Source: Prosthecochloris ethylica (GTDB lineage Bacteria > Bacteroidota > Chlorobiia > Chlorobiales > Chlorobiaceae). From it: a stretch of DNA of 64,000 bases. The position numbers and the translations under genes are program-made. The first letter of the stretch is position 1; each line of letters begins with the position of its first letter. Below the pieces are notes generated by a model. The model was given only the letters and a program-made list of their open reading frames with translations, had not been told where the DNA came from and made no database searches. Where the stretch lies: assembly GCF_015234275.1 (NCBI RefSeq), contig NZ_JADGII010000001.1; one strand, written 5' to 3'. Below are positions 55,227 through 64,000 of this stretch, piece after piece.

Positions 55227-55355
55227 GTCTGTCGTTTTGATTTAAATGATCACCGTCACAGTGACGACGGCTGAAAAACATCTGATTCAAGTCGTCGTAA
55301 ATTAAGAAAATATCTCTGAAGTTACAGTATGGCTATTCCCCTCAGACAGAAGGAA

Positions 55356-56507
55356 CTACCGGGCACGACCGGAAAAATTATACCGCCGGCCTTTCCAGGG
55401 TGAGCCACTGCCGAACCTGACCAGGTAGAATGAGTTCGAGGCGATGGCAATCAGCATCAGCTGGGAGAACGCGTGCAGCAGTGAACCGGACACCGGCTGG
55501 CGGAATTTCACGGCGACGAGAATCCGGCACAGCAGCGCCAGCTTGATCTGCAGAAGCGGCAGCCAGAACATCTCTGCAGTATAGCTCTGCAGCACGAACG
55601 CCGATATGACAAAACCGTACGGAACCACGTAGAACATTGCGGTCATCGCAACCAGCCCGAACAGCATGGTCGTGTTGTAGCCCAGGCCGGCAAACAGGTT
55701 CTTGGAAAATCCGTTCCATATCTCGCCGAAGCTGCGATACATCCTGCAGCGTACGGTAGCAGTGCCATTGAAAATCACCACCTTTCCTCCTGCCTGCTTG
55801 ACCTTCCTGCATAACCAGACATCTTCGACGAGATCTTTCCTGACCGCCTCGTGACCATCGATCGCCTGGTAGAAATCCCTGCGGAACAGGAGAAACTGGC
55901 CATTGGCAAAACAGAACGCTCCCCGGGGACTTCGGCTGACCATCCGCAGGGGCAGGTAGGTCATCAGAATGAAGTACATGACCGGCACAATCAACTGTTC
56001 CCAGAACGATTTCATGTCCTGGCGGGGCGTCAGCGACAGCAGGTCGGCACCGCTTTCCTGCAGACCACCAACGGCCTTGCGGAGGCCTGACGGCTCATGC
56101 ACCGTATCGGCATCGGTGAACAAGAGCAGCTCTCCCCGGGCTTCACGGCCCAGCTGATGGCATGCCCAGGCTTTTCCGTGCCACCCTTCCGGCAGCGGAG
56201 TGCCGTCGATGACCTTCAATCGCTGTGCGCTGTCATCCTGCAACAGGTCCCGCAGGACATCCGCTGTTGCATCGGTCGACCCGTCGTCGAGCACGATCAG
56301 TTCGAAGTGCTCATAATCCTGTGCGAGAAGCGACTCGACACAGGCACGAATGTTGTATTCTTCATTGCGTGCGGGCACCAGGACGGAAACGAACGGGATG
56401 TCTGCAGAAGAACGTTCTGCCGGAAGTCCACGCAGATCGATGAGATTGCGGAGCACGATAGCGGTGAGTACCGCAAGAGAAACCAGAATAACCAGTTGAT
56501 AGATCAT
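55356..56507 (-). CDS. cruC: GT2 glycosyltransferase, probable chlorobactene glucosyltransferase
   Basis: It is 383 aa, with an N-terminal membrane segment (MIYQLVILVSLAVLTAIVL), GT2 core FVSVLVPARNEEYNIRAC and IVLDDGSTDATADVL, and acceptor marks GWHGKAWACHQL and FTDADTVHEPSG. Three C-terminal membrane segments follow. The GWxGKxWA element is shared by carotenoid glycosyltransferases of the CruC/CrtQ type. The gene position near bchK agrees with recalled order in Chlorobaculum tepidum. It would attach glucose to hydroxychlorobactene; other lipid acceptors are possible. Confidence 0.65.
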   Translation of the reverse strand: MIYQLVILVSLAVLTAIVLRNLIDLRGLPAERSSADIPFVSVLVPARNEEYNIRACVESLLAQDYEHFELIVLDDGSTDATADVLRDLLQDDSAQRLKVIDGTPLPEGWHGKAWACHQLGREARGELLLFTDADTVHEPSGLRKAVGGLQESGADLLSLTPRQDMKSFWEQLIVPVMYFILMTYLPLRMVSRSPRGAFCFANGQFLLFRRDFYQAIDGHEAVRKDLVEDVWLCRKVKQAGGKVVIFNGTATVRCRMYRSFGEIWNGFSKNLFAGLGYNTTMLFGLVAMTAMFYVVPYGFVISAFVLQSYTAEMFWLPLLQIKLALLCRILVAVKFRQPVSGSLLHAFSQLMLIAIASNSFYLVRFGSGSPWKGRRYNFSGRAR

Positions 56508-56520
56508 GAACGGCGGAAAT

Positions 56521-56545
56521 AAAAAGCCGCCCTGAAGAGCGGCTT
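56521..56545 (-). terminator. Terminator after hisG
   Basis: On the minus strand AAGCCGC and GCGGCTT pair around an 8-nt loop, followed by T residues. Confidence 0.75.
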
Positions 56546-56567
56546 GTTGATCACGTGGCCGAAGCTG

Positions 56568-57452
56568 TCAATCGATCAGCTTGTTGATATTGTACTCGAA
56601 AATACCTTCCGCACCGGCACGCTTCAGATCGGGAATGACAGAGCGAACGGTTTGTTCGTCGACAATCACTTCAAGCGCAACCCAGTTCTCATCGGCAAGG
56701 GTGGAGACGGTCGGCGTTCTCAGTGCAGGAATGATGTTCATGATGGTATCGAGAGCCTCGCGCGGAGCGTTCATTTTCAGGCCGACCTTTCCCTGGGCGT
56801 GAATGGCGCCCTGCAGCAGCATGGCCATATTTTCGATCTTTTCACGTTTCCACGGATCGTTCCATGAATCACGGTTGGCAATGAGCTTGGTATTGGATTC
56901 GAGCAGGACCTCGACAATGCGAAGCTTGTTTGCCCTCAGCGAACTTCCGGTCTCGGTGACCTCGACAATGGCGTCGGCAAGTTCCGGAGGCTTGACCTCC
57001 GTCGCTCCCCAGCTGAACTCGACATGAGCGCTGACACCGTTTTTCTCGAGGTACTGCCGGGTAATGTTCACCACCTCGGTCGCGATATGTTTTCCTTCGA
57101 GATCCTTCACCGACTGCACAGGAGACTGTTCAGGAACGGCAAGCACCCAGCGGACCGGCCTCATGGAAGCTTTGGAATACACAAGGTCGGATACTTCGAC
57201 GACATCGGCACCGGTCTCGATGATCCAGTCCTTGCCGGTCAGGCCGACATCGAAAGCTCCGAGCTCAACATAATGGGCCATTTCCTGGGCACGGATCAGA
57301 ATCGCCTCGAGTTCGTCGTCATCGATGGACGGAAAATACGAACGGCTTTTGACAGAAAAATGAAATCCGGCTTTCGCAAAAAGGTCCAGCGTTGAATCCT
57401 GCAGGCTCCCCTTCGGCAACCCGAGTTTTAACACCTGTTGTTCTACACTCAT
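56568..57452 (-). CDS. hisG: ATP phosphoribosyltransferase, long form
   Basis: It catalyses the first step of histidine synthesis. LKLGLPKGSLQDSTLDLFAK and DVGLTGKDWIIETGADVVEV are family marks. The protein is 294 aa, which includes the C-terminal ACT-like domain of the long, self-contained form. It lies 25 nt downstream of the lpxH-like gene in a minus-strand run. Confidence 0.95.
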   Translation of the reverse strand: MSVEQQVLKLGLPKGSLQDSTLDLFAKAGFHFSVKSRSYFPSIDDDELEAILIRAQEMAHYVELGAFDVGLTGKDWIIETGADVVEVSDLVYSKASMRPVRWVLAVPEQSPVQSVKDLEGKHIATEVVNITRQYLEKNGVSAHVEFSWGATEVKPPELADAIVEVTETGSSLRANKLRIVEVLLESNTKLIANRDSWNDPWKREKIENMAMLLQGAIHAQGKVGLKMNAPREALDTIMNIIPALRTPTVSTLADENWVALEVIVDEQTVRSVIPDLKRAGAEGIFEYNINKLID

Positions 57453-57477
57453 GTTGAGATCGGTCTATAGTTGATGA

Positions 57478-58212
57478 TTACAGTTCCTGAAGAGAAAACT
57501 CACCGTTATGGAACATCCCGTACGGAAAGGTCCCATCGATCCAGGTGCCGAGATTGATATAGCGGCTCCGGCCGTTGCAGAGGGTGGTTTGCTTCAGCGC
57601 GTGGCTGTGGCCGCAGACAAAATAATCAAAATCTTTCTGTCTGACCAGTGCATCGGCATATTGCAGCAAAAAATCGGATTCTTCGTTCGACGGAGCCGGA
57701 TTGCGCTTGCGGCTCATACGCGAAAAGCCGCGCATGATACCAACGGCAAGATCGGGCTGCAGGGCAGAGAGCAGCTTCTGGTTGAAACGGTTGCGAATCA
57801 GCGAGACAAACAACCGGTACCCGATGTCGCTGCTGTCCAGACCATCGCCGTGACCAAGGTAGAACCTCTTTCCGTCAAGTGTCAGCTCCTGCATACCGTA
57901 CCAGCACCTGACGCCGAACTCATCGGTAAAAAAACGCCCGAGAGCAAAATCATGGTTACCGGAAAACCAGTGCAGCTCGACATCGTGGCGTGACAGATCT
58001 CTGAGAATACAGAGAAACGCGGAGAAATAACGGGGAATCACGTGGCGAAACTCCATCCAGTAATCCAGAATATCGCCAAGCATGTAGACCGCGGTCACCT
58101 CCTGACGGACGACAAGATCTGCAAGCTCCTCGAAACGTCGTATTTTACAGGCTTCCGCGCGTTCTCCCTGGAGTCCGAGATGCGTGTCACTGATAAAGAT
58201 GGAATTCGACAT
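57478..58212 (-). CDS. lpxH: UDP-2,3-diacylglucosamine diphosphatase-like (LpxH)
   Basis: This 244-aa calcineurin-fold metallophosphatase has FISDTHLGLQ (DxH), MLGDILDYW, FSGNHDFALG, YLGHGDGLDSSD and CGHSHALKQT, giving the five metal-ligand blocks. It would release lipid X in lipid A synthesis at the inner membrane. The assignment is by family; other LpxH-like phosphatases are possible. Confidence 0.8.
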   Translation of the reverse strand: MSNSIFISDTHLGLQGERAEACKIRRFEELADLVVRQEVTAVYMLGDILDYWMEFRHVIPRYFSAFLCILRDLSRHDVELHWFSGNHDFALGRFFTDEFGVRCWYGMQELTLDGKRFYLGHGDGLDSSDIGYRLFVSLIRNRFNQKLLSALQPDLAVGIMRGFSRMSRKRNPAPSNEESDFLLQYADALVRQKDFDYFVCGHSHALKQTTLCNGRSRYINLGTWIDGTFPYGMFHNGEFSLQEL

Positions 58213-58235
58213 GAAGGGAAAACGGCTGCGAAAGA

Positions 58236-58946
58236 TTACAGTATGGAAACAAGCAGAATCACCGTCAGTGGAATGAGGAGATTATCGACTTCCCTCGGGC
58301 TCACTCCTTCGATAACGGTGGCGGCAAGAGCGATCAGGAAAATCAGGGAAACACTGAGCTCCTGCGGTACGATCAGCCACACAAAAAAGAGTCCGGCAAG
58401 AAAGCTTCCAGCGAGAAACGCGAGGCTTCCTTCCAGGGTTTTTTCACAGAATACCCGGTATTTCCTGCGCCCCAGCTTCATGCCGGCGATAGGGGCGAGC
58501 CCGTCTCCCCAGCCGAGGACCGCCATGGCAAGCACCCCCGGCAACTGCTTGTAATAGAAGGTCCCGCAGACGACAGCGACAAGCACAAAGAACAGTGTAC
58601 CACGCAGCAGTTCACGCTTGTCCCCTGTCCGTGTCATGGTCTTGACCGCCTGATCGTCGTCGGATGCAAAGAGGCCTTTCTGTACAAGCAGGAGCGTCCA
58701 GACGGCAAACACCGAAACATTCAGATACATGGTCCAGTGCCCGTCATGGAACAGGGGAAGGAAAACAATAACGGAACCGGCGCAGATATGAGTGATTTTA
58801 CGGCTGATATCGCGTGAAAGCCCGTGATTCGAAACCAGGTAATCCATCAGCGGCGGCACACTGAACACATAGAGTAATGTCAGCAAAGCCACCAGGGCAT
58901 TGTGCCAGGGGACCGGCAGATCGAAAAATGTTGACGTCAGCATCAT
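58236..58946 (-). CDS. Polyprenol kinase-like (phytol/farnesol kinase, VTE5 type)
   Basis: The 236-aa protein has about six hydrophobic segments. Conserved marks are SRDISRKITHICAGSVIVFL, LAMAVLGWGDGLAPIAGMKL and CEKTLEGSLAFLAGSFLAGL, as in CTP-dependent dolichol/phytol kinases. In plants VTE5 makes phytyl phosphate. It lies 54 nt downstream of the bchK start-to-stop run on the same strand, so a role in making farnesyl or phytyl phosphate for pigment esterification is attractive but inferred. Confidence 0.75.
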   Translation of the reverse strand: MMLTSTFFDLPVPWHNALVALLTLLYVFSVPPLMDYLVSNHGLSRDISRKITHICAGSVIVFLPLFHDGHWTMYLNVSVFAVWTLLLVQKGLFASDDDQAVKTMTRTGDKRELLRGTLFFVLVAVVCGTFYYKQLPGVLAMAVLGWGDGLAPIAGMKLGRRKYRVFCEKTLEGSLAFLAGSFLAGLFFVWLIVPQELSVSLIFLIALAATVIEGVSPREVDNLLIPLTVILLVSIL

Positions 58947-59000
58947 AACCACCCTGAAGTTGAGATGTTGAATAACGGCTGCCCGTCACGGAGCAGCACG

Positions 59001-60002
59001 TCACATGTAGCGGACACCGACCATCCCTGCAGCGACAAGCAGATTGACAAGGAACAGCAGGTTGTTGGCAACCTGGTAGCGCAGAAAGGCGTTGTGCTCC
59101 TGGACATCGCTTTTACCGATAGCATTGCCGAAACCGTCATCGACTGCATGCTGCATGAATGACAGGCCCTGCTGAGGGTCCTTGTAGAGCTTGACCTGGA
59201 TGACGATATTGGCGATAAGCGAAACAAGGATCACATACATCAGAACGGTAAAGCCCCAGCTGAAGGTCAGCCAGGCAAACAGGGCAAAGACGATGTCGAT
59301 GATGGCGAACGCGACAAGAAAGGTATTTTTGGCCCCGATCATGACCGTGAGTGATTTCAGGCCGCTTTCCTCGTCACCTTTGGCCGACTTGAAATCGTTC
59401 ATGATGATCAGCGCGATCGCCATGAAAAAATTGAGCACGGCAAGCCAGATCGCTTCCGGACGGATCTCACTGAACACGGCATTCGCGGAAAGAAACGTAA
59501 TGAAACTGTAAGAAAAACCGACAGCCGGAGCGGATGTCAGGATGTTTTTCTTGAGCTTGAGCGGCGGGGCCGAATAGATATATGCCACAACGAGACCGGC
59601 AATGATCGAGGAGATGATGATCATCCCTCTCGTTCCCCCGACGGAAAGCGCAAGAAAAATCCCTGTCCCGAGTGCGAGCAGGCAGACGACAATACTGTTG
59701 AGGAGCGCCTCTTTTTCCGTCAGGCGGCCTGAGGGTATCGGGCGGGTCGGCTCGTTGATCCTGTCAAGCTCGAGATCGTAATAATCATTGATGGTCTGGC
59801 TGAAACCGGTACCCAGAGGGCCGTACATCAGGAACAGTAACAGAAGGAAAAGGTAATCCTGCACAGAGGCCTGCATGGCCCCGGACGCCATGACTCCGCC
59901 GGCGAGGCAGGGAAAAACACTGATCCAGGTAACAGGGTCCAGCAATTCGAGATGAGCCCTGAGTTTATTGACAAATCCGGTTCGGGATGCTGCTGTGGAC
60001 AT
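59001..60002 (-). CDS. bchK: Bacteriochlorophyll c synthase (UbiA-type prenyltransferase)
   Basis: The 333-aa integral membrane protein has about eight transmembrane helices. The first Asp-rich motif lies in NDYYDLELDRINEPTRPIPS, typical of chlorophyll synthases. The second lies in NDFKSAKGDEESGLKSLTVM. It joins a prenyl diphosphate tail to bacteriochlorophyllide. Of the two family members in green sulfur bacteria (BchG for a, BchK for c), the neighbourhood and length favour BchK; BchG cannot be excluded. ATG 60002 was chosen over a GTG at 60053 without a good ribosome site. Confidence 0.85.
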   Translation of the reverse strand: MSTAASRTGFVNKLRAHLELLDPVTWISVFPCLAGGVMASGAMQASVQDYLFLLLLFLMYGPLGTGFSQTINDYYDLELDRINEPTRPIPSGRLTEKEALLNSIVVCLLALGTGIFLALSVGGTRGMIIISSIIAGLVVAYIYSAPPLKLKKNILTSAPAVGFSYSFITFLSANAVFSEIRPEAIWLAVLNFFMAIALIIMNDFKSAKGDEESGLKSLTVMIGAKNTFLVAFAIIDIVFALFAWLTFSWGFTVLMYVILVSLIANIVIQVKLYKDPQQGLSFMQHAVDDGFGNAIGKSDVQEHNAFLRYQVANNLLFLVNLLVAAGMVGVRYM

Positions 60003-60115
60003 TACATATTGTTCAAAGACCGTGCTGGCACGGTGATCTGGGTTAAGAGGCACTCCATGAAAGACGGAATTTACAAATCCCCCGTGAGATAAAAAAGATG
60101 CTCGAACACCGTCTC

Positions 60116-61432
60116 TCAGGATTTCACCGGAGAACCGATCAGCGTCGCCGATGTCGCGGCATCGATCCGGACACGAACCTCGTTCCCCGGATTGAACGCC
60201 CCGCGGTCAAAGACGACGACACGATTGGTGTCCGAACGCCCCATCAGCTGCCTGGACGAACGCTTGCTCTCCGATTCGGCAAGCACGTCGAGTTCCCTGC
60301 CGATATCTCCGGCGAACTGCTCTGAAGAGATCCTGTTCTGCAGTTCGATAATCTCCGACAGCCGGCGCTTCTTCTCGTCGAGCGGCACGCTGTCTTCGAG
60401 ACGGCTCGCCGCAGAAGTTCCGGGACGTACGGAATAGTAAAATGTATAGGCATAATCGTAACGGACCTCCTCGAGCAGTGAGAGCGTCTCGTGATGGTCC
60501 GCCTCGGTCTCACCGCAGAACCCGGCAATCAGGTCGGTCGACAGGGCGATCCCCGGCACGAGTTCGCGGATCATGGCGATCCTTTCGAGGTACTCCGAAC
60601 GGTCATGTCCCCTGTTCATGATGTCGAGCATGCGAGAGGAACCGCTCTGGACTGGCAGATGCAGTGCGTTACACACATTGCTGTATCGGGCGATAACCTC
60701 GACAAGCGAACGGGAGATATCCTTGGGATGGGAGGTGGTGAAACGGATCCTCATTCCCGGAGCGGCTTGGCTCACCTGCTCGAGCAGCCCGGCAAAGCTG
60801 GTCCCCGATGCATGATCCATATAGGAATTGACATTCTGGCCGAGAAGCGTCACTTCACGATACCCTGCCAGGGAAAGTCGCTTCACCTCGTCGAGTACCG
60901 ACTGCTGCGGCCGGCTCCGCTCACGGCCACGGGTAAAAGGAACGACACAGAACGCACACATGTTGTTACAGCCCCGCATGACAGGAAGAAAAGCGCTGAT
61001 ACGGCCCGATCGCCAGGGTTCGATATCTGCATATGTCTCATCCGGTACGAACTCCAGGTCGGCACTCCGCCGGCCTTCCCTGGCGGCATCGATCAATGAC
61101 GAAAGGTGACGGTAGGAGTCGGGACCTCCGAGAAAATCGATCACCTCTGACATGTCGAACATCTTCTCGCGGTAGTATTGAGGAACACAACCGATCACGC
61201 CGACCAAAAGGCCTGGACGGGCCCGTTTGCGTCCTTTGAGCGCATCGAGATGGTTCATGATTTTACCGACGGCATTCTCCCGGACAGCACAGGTGTTGAG
61301 CAGCACGATGTCCGCCACGGATTCATCGTCCGTCATACGATAGCCATCGCCCGCGAGCATCGAGCGGATCAGGTCGCTGTCAGCCAGGTTCATCTGGCAG
61401 CCGAATGTTCTGATAAATACTGTTTCTGGCAT
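60116..61432 (-). CDS. miaB: tRNA-2-methylthio-N6-dimethylallyladenosine synthase
   Basis: This radical SAM methylthiotransferase modifies A37. It has the N-terminal FIRTFGCQMNLADSDLIRSM (UPF0004 cluster), GCNNMCAFCVVPFTRGRERS (CxxxCxxC), and a C-terminal TRAM-like end (LDVLAESESKRSSRQLMGRS). The length is 438 aa from ATG 61432; an upstream in-frame start at 61462 adds ten weak residues. It is divergent from the RND gene. Confidence 0.94.
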   Translation of the reverse strand: MPETVFIRTFGCQMNLADSDLIRSMLAGDGYRMTDDESVADIVLLNTCAVRENAVGKIMNHLDALKGRKRARPGLLVGVIGCVPQYYREKMFDMSEVIDFLGGPDSYRHLSSLIDAAREGRRSADLEFVPDETYADIEPWRSGRISAFLPVMRGCNNMCAFCVVPFTRGRERSRPQQSVLDEVKRLSLAGYREVTLLGQNVNSYMDHASGTSFAGLLEQVSQAAPGMRIRFTTSHPKDISRSLVEVIARYSNVCNALHLPVQSGSSRMLDIMNRGHDRSEYLERIAMIRELVPGIALSTDLIAGFCGETEADHHETLSLLEEVRYDYAYTFYYSVRPGTSAASRLEDSVPLDEKKRRLSEIIELQNRISSEQFAGDIGRELDVLAESESKRSSRQLMGRSDTNRVVVFDRGAFNPGNEVRVRIDAATSATLIGSPVKS

Positions 61433-61571
61433 CGATCTCGTTCTCGCTGTCGGCATCTGCACGAAATTCAGGTAGAGTTACAAGTATACACGCACGGGCA
61501 AAGTTTTCAAAGGATTAACAGATTTCTGTGTAATATGGCAGGACAAACGACAACCGTCAGCCCATCGTACC

Positions 61572-64000
61572 GTGCTTCAGCGATTCATCCGTTTTTTTAT
61601 AGAGCGCCATCTCCTCACAAATATGTTTTTCGCCGTCATGCTTCTTGCCGGCATCGGGGCGTGGTACGGACTGAAAAAGGAGGAGCTTCCCGACGTCACC
61701 TTCAATACCGTCAGAATTACCGTGACCTATCCGGGAGCCTCGGCGGATGAAGTCGAATACCATGTCACGCAGCCTCTTGAGGAGGTGCTCGGCTCTGTCG
61801 AGGAGATCTACCGGCTCTCGAGTTCGACCGCGGCAGGAACATCCGTCATCACGGCAGAGATTGAACGAGGGGCGGAGGATATCGACGCAGTGCTCGGAGC
61901 CATCCGCCAGGAAGTGCTCTCTGTCGACCTTCCTGATGCCATACGCGACACCCCGCGCTTCAGGGTGTTCAAGACCTCGCGCAAGGCAATCATCGACATC
62001 GGCATCATATCGACCGCCAGCCCGATGCTCGGCACCGGAGAAAGGAGAGCGCTGCAGTCGAAAGCCCTCGAGCTGGAAAACCGGCTGCTTGCCCTTCCTG
62101 AAGTCAGCAGGGTCGACCGCTCGGGATGGCTGGAAGACGAGATCCACATCAACGTCGACCCCCGAAAACTGCTGGACTACGATATCCCCTTCAACACTGT
62201 CATGGAGGAAATCACCCGCAGCAATGTCCGCCAGCCTGCCGGGAGCATCGAAACCCTGCAGGAACCGCGCGTCACCATCTACGGTGAGCTGCGCACGCCG
62301 GAAGAGCTTGAATCGCTTGCCGTGCAGGGAGGTTTCGAGGGGCAGGTGGTACGGCTGAAGGACATCGCCACAATCGATTACGGGCATGAAAAAAACCAGA
62401 GCATCCTGAAAATCAACGGGTATGAAGGGATCTTTCTCAAGGTCACCAAAAGCTCCTCCACCGGCATCCTCGACGCCATCAGCGCTGTCGATAAAGCTGT
62501 TGAGCACTACCGCTCGGTCCAGCCGGAAGGGACCCCGCTCAGGGTAGTCTCACTTGACGACGAATCCCTCGACCTGCAGAACAGGCTCTCGATCATCGGC
62601 ATCAACGGAAGTATCGGGTTCGTGCTCATCCTGATCGTGCTCTTCATCTTTCTCGACGCCCGCTCCGGTTTCTGGGTGGCCCTCGGCATACCGTTCAGTT
62701 TCTGCTTTACACTTGCCTGCGCCCTGCTTGCAGGATACTCCGTCAATAACATCACGCTTGCCGCCGTCATCATTGTCATGGGCATCGTGGTCGATGACGC
62801 TCTTGTGATCGCCGAAAACATCAGGCGCAGTTCACGCCACGGAGCATCCCTCCATGAAGCGGCTGCCGAAGGGACATCCATGATGGCACTGCCTGTCACA
62901 GCAAGCATTATAACGACCTGTATCGCGTTTATCCCCCTGTTTTTTTTTGAAGGCCGTTTCGGCAGCATGGTTTCGTTCATTCCGGCCGTCATCACGCTCA
63001 TGCTGGCAGGCAGCCTGCTCGAGTCCCTCTTTATCCTGCCGGGGCACATGACGCTGCTTCCTGCAGGCCATGCTTCACCTCGCCGGGAACACTGGTTCGA
63101 CCGCTGGGAACAGCTCTATGCACAGCTCCTCCGCAGCCTGCTTGCGTTCAGGTGGCCGGTCATCGCCCTCTTTACGGCACTTTTTGCCGCATCGCTTCTG
63201 CTGGGGGCTTCATCACTCTCCTTTGTGATGTTCCCTGACGAGGAAACTCGGCAGATCCGCATCACCGGTCAGGCCCCCGAAGGCAACTCCCAGAAGAAAA
63301 CTGCGGAACTGACCCGCCCGCTTGAAGAGATCATCATGGCATCGGCAGGAAGGGAGGTCATCGGCCTGCGCAACGAGATCGCCCGGTCCCGCAGAGGGTC
63401 TGCTGTCGGGGAGAACGCATTCAGGATGCGCGTTGAAATCGTTCCGAAAGAACAGCGGCAGACAAGCGCCGACGAGCTCATACGGCAGTGGAAAGCAGCT
63501 GCAGCAAAGGCGGCGCCCCGGCTCGAAAAACTGAAATTCAGCAAGACACGGCACGGGCAGGACAGCGGCAGCGCTGTCGAGATCCTTGTCAAGGATAACA
63601 GCGAAACTCGCCGACGGGAAGCGGTCGACGCCCTTGCTGCGTCGATGAAAGGCATTCCGGGGCTGATGAATATTGAAGTAGACCAGCCGGAAAACACGAA
63701 AGAGTATATCATCACGCTTGACCGTGACCGCATCCGGCGCCTGGACATCGACCCGTCTGAAACGGCAAGGACACTGAGAGCGGCACTTGAAGGGAGCATC
63801 CTCTACGAATTCAGCTCGGTCAACGAGCCGGTCGCTGTCAGGTTCACGACCGGTATTGCGGCAAAAAACTCGCTCGAGGCCATGCTTCAGCTCCCTGTGG
63901 AAAACCGCAGCGGCTATCTGGTACCGCTGAAGGACATCGTGAACGTCGAGACGCATAACCGCCCGGGATCGATCACCCGACAGGACCAGGTACGTTTCAG
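61572..64000 (+). CDS. RND-family efflux permease (partial, runs off the window)
   Basis: About 809 residues are visible of a usual length near 1030. The N-terminus LQRFIRFFIERHLLTNMFFA (from GTG 61572; ATG 61623 is the alternative) leads into VTYPGASADEVEYHVTQPLE. The transmembrane block FVLILIVLFIFLDARSGFWV and the IVVDDALVIAENIRR motif follow, with TSMMALPVTASIITTCIAFI next. This is the inner-membrane proton-driven pump of a tripartite system (AcrB/MdtB-like). The adaptor is not in the window. The substrate is unknown. Confidence 0.9.
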   Translation, partial: MLQRFIRFFIERHLLTNMFFAVMLLAGIGAWYGLKKEELPDVTFNTVRITVTYPGASADEVEYHVTQPLEEVLGSVEEIYRLSSSTAAGTSVITAEIERGAEDIDAVLGAIRQEVLSVDLPDAIRDTPRFRVFKTSRKAIIDIGIISTASPMLGTGERRALQSKALELENRLLALPEVSRVDRSGWLEDEIHINVDPRKLLDYDIPFNTVMEEITRSNVRQPAGSIETLQEPRVTIYGELRTPEELESLAVQGGFEGQVVRLKDIATIDYGHEKNQSILKINGYEGIFLKVTKSSSTGILDAISAVDKAVEHYRSVQPEGTPLRVVSLDDESLDLQNRLSIIGINGSIGFVLILIVLFIFLDARSGFWVALGIPFSFCFTLACALLAGYSVNNITLAAVIIVMGIVVDDALVIAENIRRSSRHGASLHEAAAEGTSMMALPVTASIITTCIAFIPLFFFEGRFGSMVSFIPAVITLMLAGSLLESLFILPGHMTLLPAGHASPRREHWFDRWEQLYAQLLRSLLAFRWPVIALFTALFAASLLLGASSLSFVMFPDEETRQIRITGQAPEGNSQKKTAELTRPLEEIIMASAGREVIGLRNEIARSRRGSAVGENAFRMRVEIVPKEQRQTSADELIRQWKAAAAKAAPRLEKLKFSKTRHGQDSGSAVEILVKDNSETRRREAVDALAASMKGIPGLMNIEVDQPENTKEYIITLDRDRIRRLDIDPSETARTLRAALEGSILYEFSSVNEPVAVRFTTGIAAKNSLEAMLQLPVENRSGYLVPLKDIVNVETHNRPGSITRQDQVRF

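Noticed and set aside
61178..61750. A 190-aa gene overlapping miaB and the RND pump
   Set aside because: Its frame is out of phase with the clear RND sequence and shows no domain; the true frame runs from about 61572.
1..64000. tRNA or rRNA genes
   Set aside because: No GTTCGA-type T-arm with matching acceptor ends and no rRNA-like stretch was found in the gaps between genes.

Overview
The window comes from a green sulfur bacterium (Chlorobiaceae: Chlorobium, Chlorobaculum or Prosthecochloris type; I cannot fix the genus). The evidence is direct. It carries the chlorosome baseplate protein CsmA (82 aa, with the His25 region) beside a CsmC-type envelope protein, two magnesium-chelatase H subunits followed by bchM and an anaerobic cyclase bchE, a BchK-type bacteriochlorophyll synthase, and a probable chlorobactene glycosyltransferase (CruC type). 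The sequence looks GC-rich, and genes are packed on both strands in short co-directional runs.

Layout. 1-5600: end of a B12/radical-SAM protein, an HD phosphohydrolase, a YtxH-like protein, an alpha/beta hydrolase, aroA, rpsU and a Cys-motif hypothetical protein. 5700-9900: a cystathionine beta-synthase-like protein that has lost the PLP lysine, then alr, a ComEA-like HhH protein and a possible actin-fold protein. 9860-14050 (minus strand): epimerase-recA-dus-asd. 14270-19400: an M16 protease, a repeat block, tig, nadC, folB-folK. 19400-24570 (minus strand): two ArsA/Get3-like ATPases bracketing csmC, csmA and a 539-aa protein of unknown function. 24830-30180: pyrK, ssb, holA, a repeat block, an epimerase and a serine-palmitoyltransferase/KBL-like enzyme. 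30350-49630: TonB-dependent receptor, bchT-like H subunit, then about 6.4 kb of foreign-looking material (repeat arrays, YoeB/YefM toxin-antitoxin, a 1199-aa autotransporter), then bchH-bchM-bchE. 49650-64000: Hsp20, DUF4438, a DUF4010/MgtC membrane protein, an M23 peptidase, WD40, cruC-like, hisG, lpxH-like, a phytol/farnesol-kinase-like protein, bchK, miaB, and the start of an RND efflux pump cut by the window edge.

How the genes work together. Mg insertion (BchH/BchT), methylation (BchM), isocyclic ring formation (BchE) and esterification (BchK, possibly fed by the neighbouring polyprenol kinase) are steps of bacteriochlorophyll synthesis. CsmA and CsmC build the chlorosome that holds the pigment. 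The ArsA-like ATPases sit exactly around the csm genes and may serve chlorosome protein handling; this is inference.

The most unusual non-coding signal is a family of 16 short palindromes in six intergenic stretches. Each has a GTAG-type head (TTAC instead of CTAC in one copy) followed by a 19-nt palindrome. At least three stem sequences occur, with both arms changed together. Five pairs are arranged as divergent CTAC...GTAG units with 43-57 nt between heads, like REPINs. No transposase for them lies in the window. I saw no rRNA, tRNA, CRISPR array or prophage.
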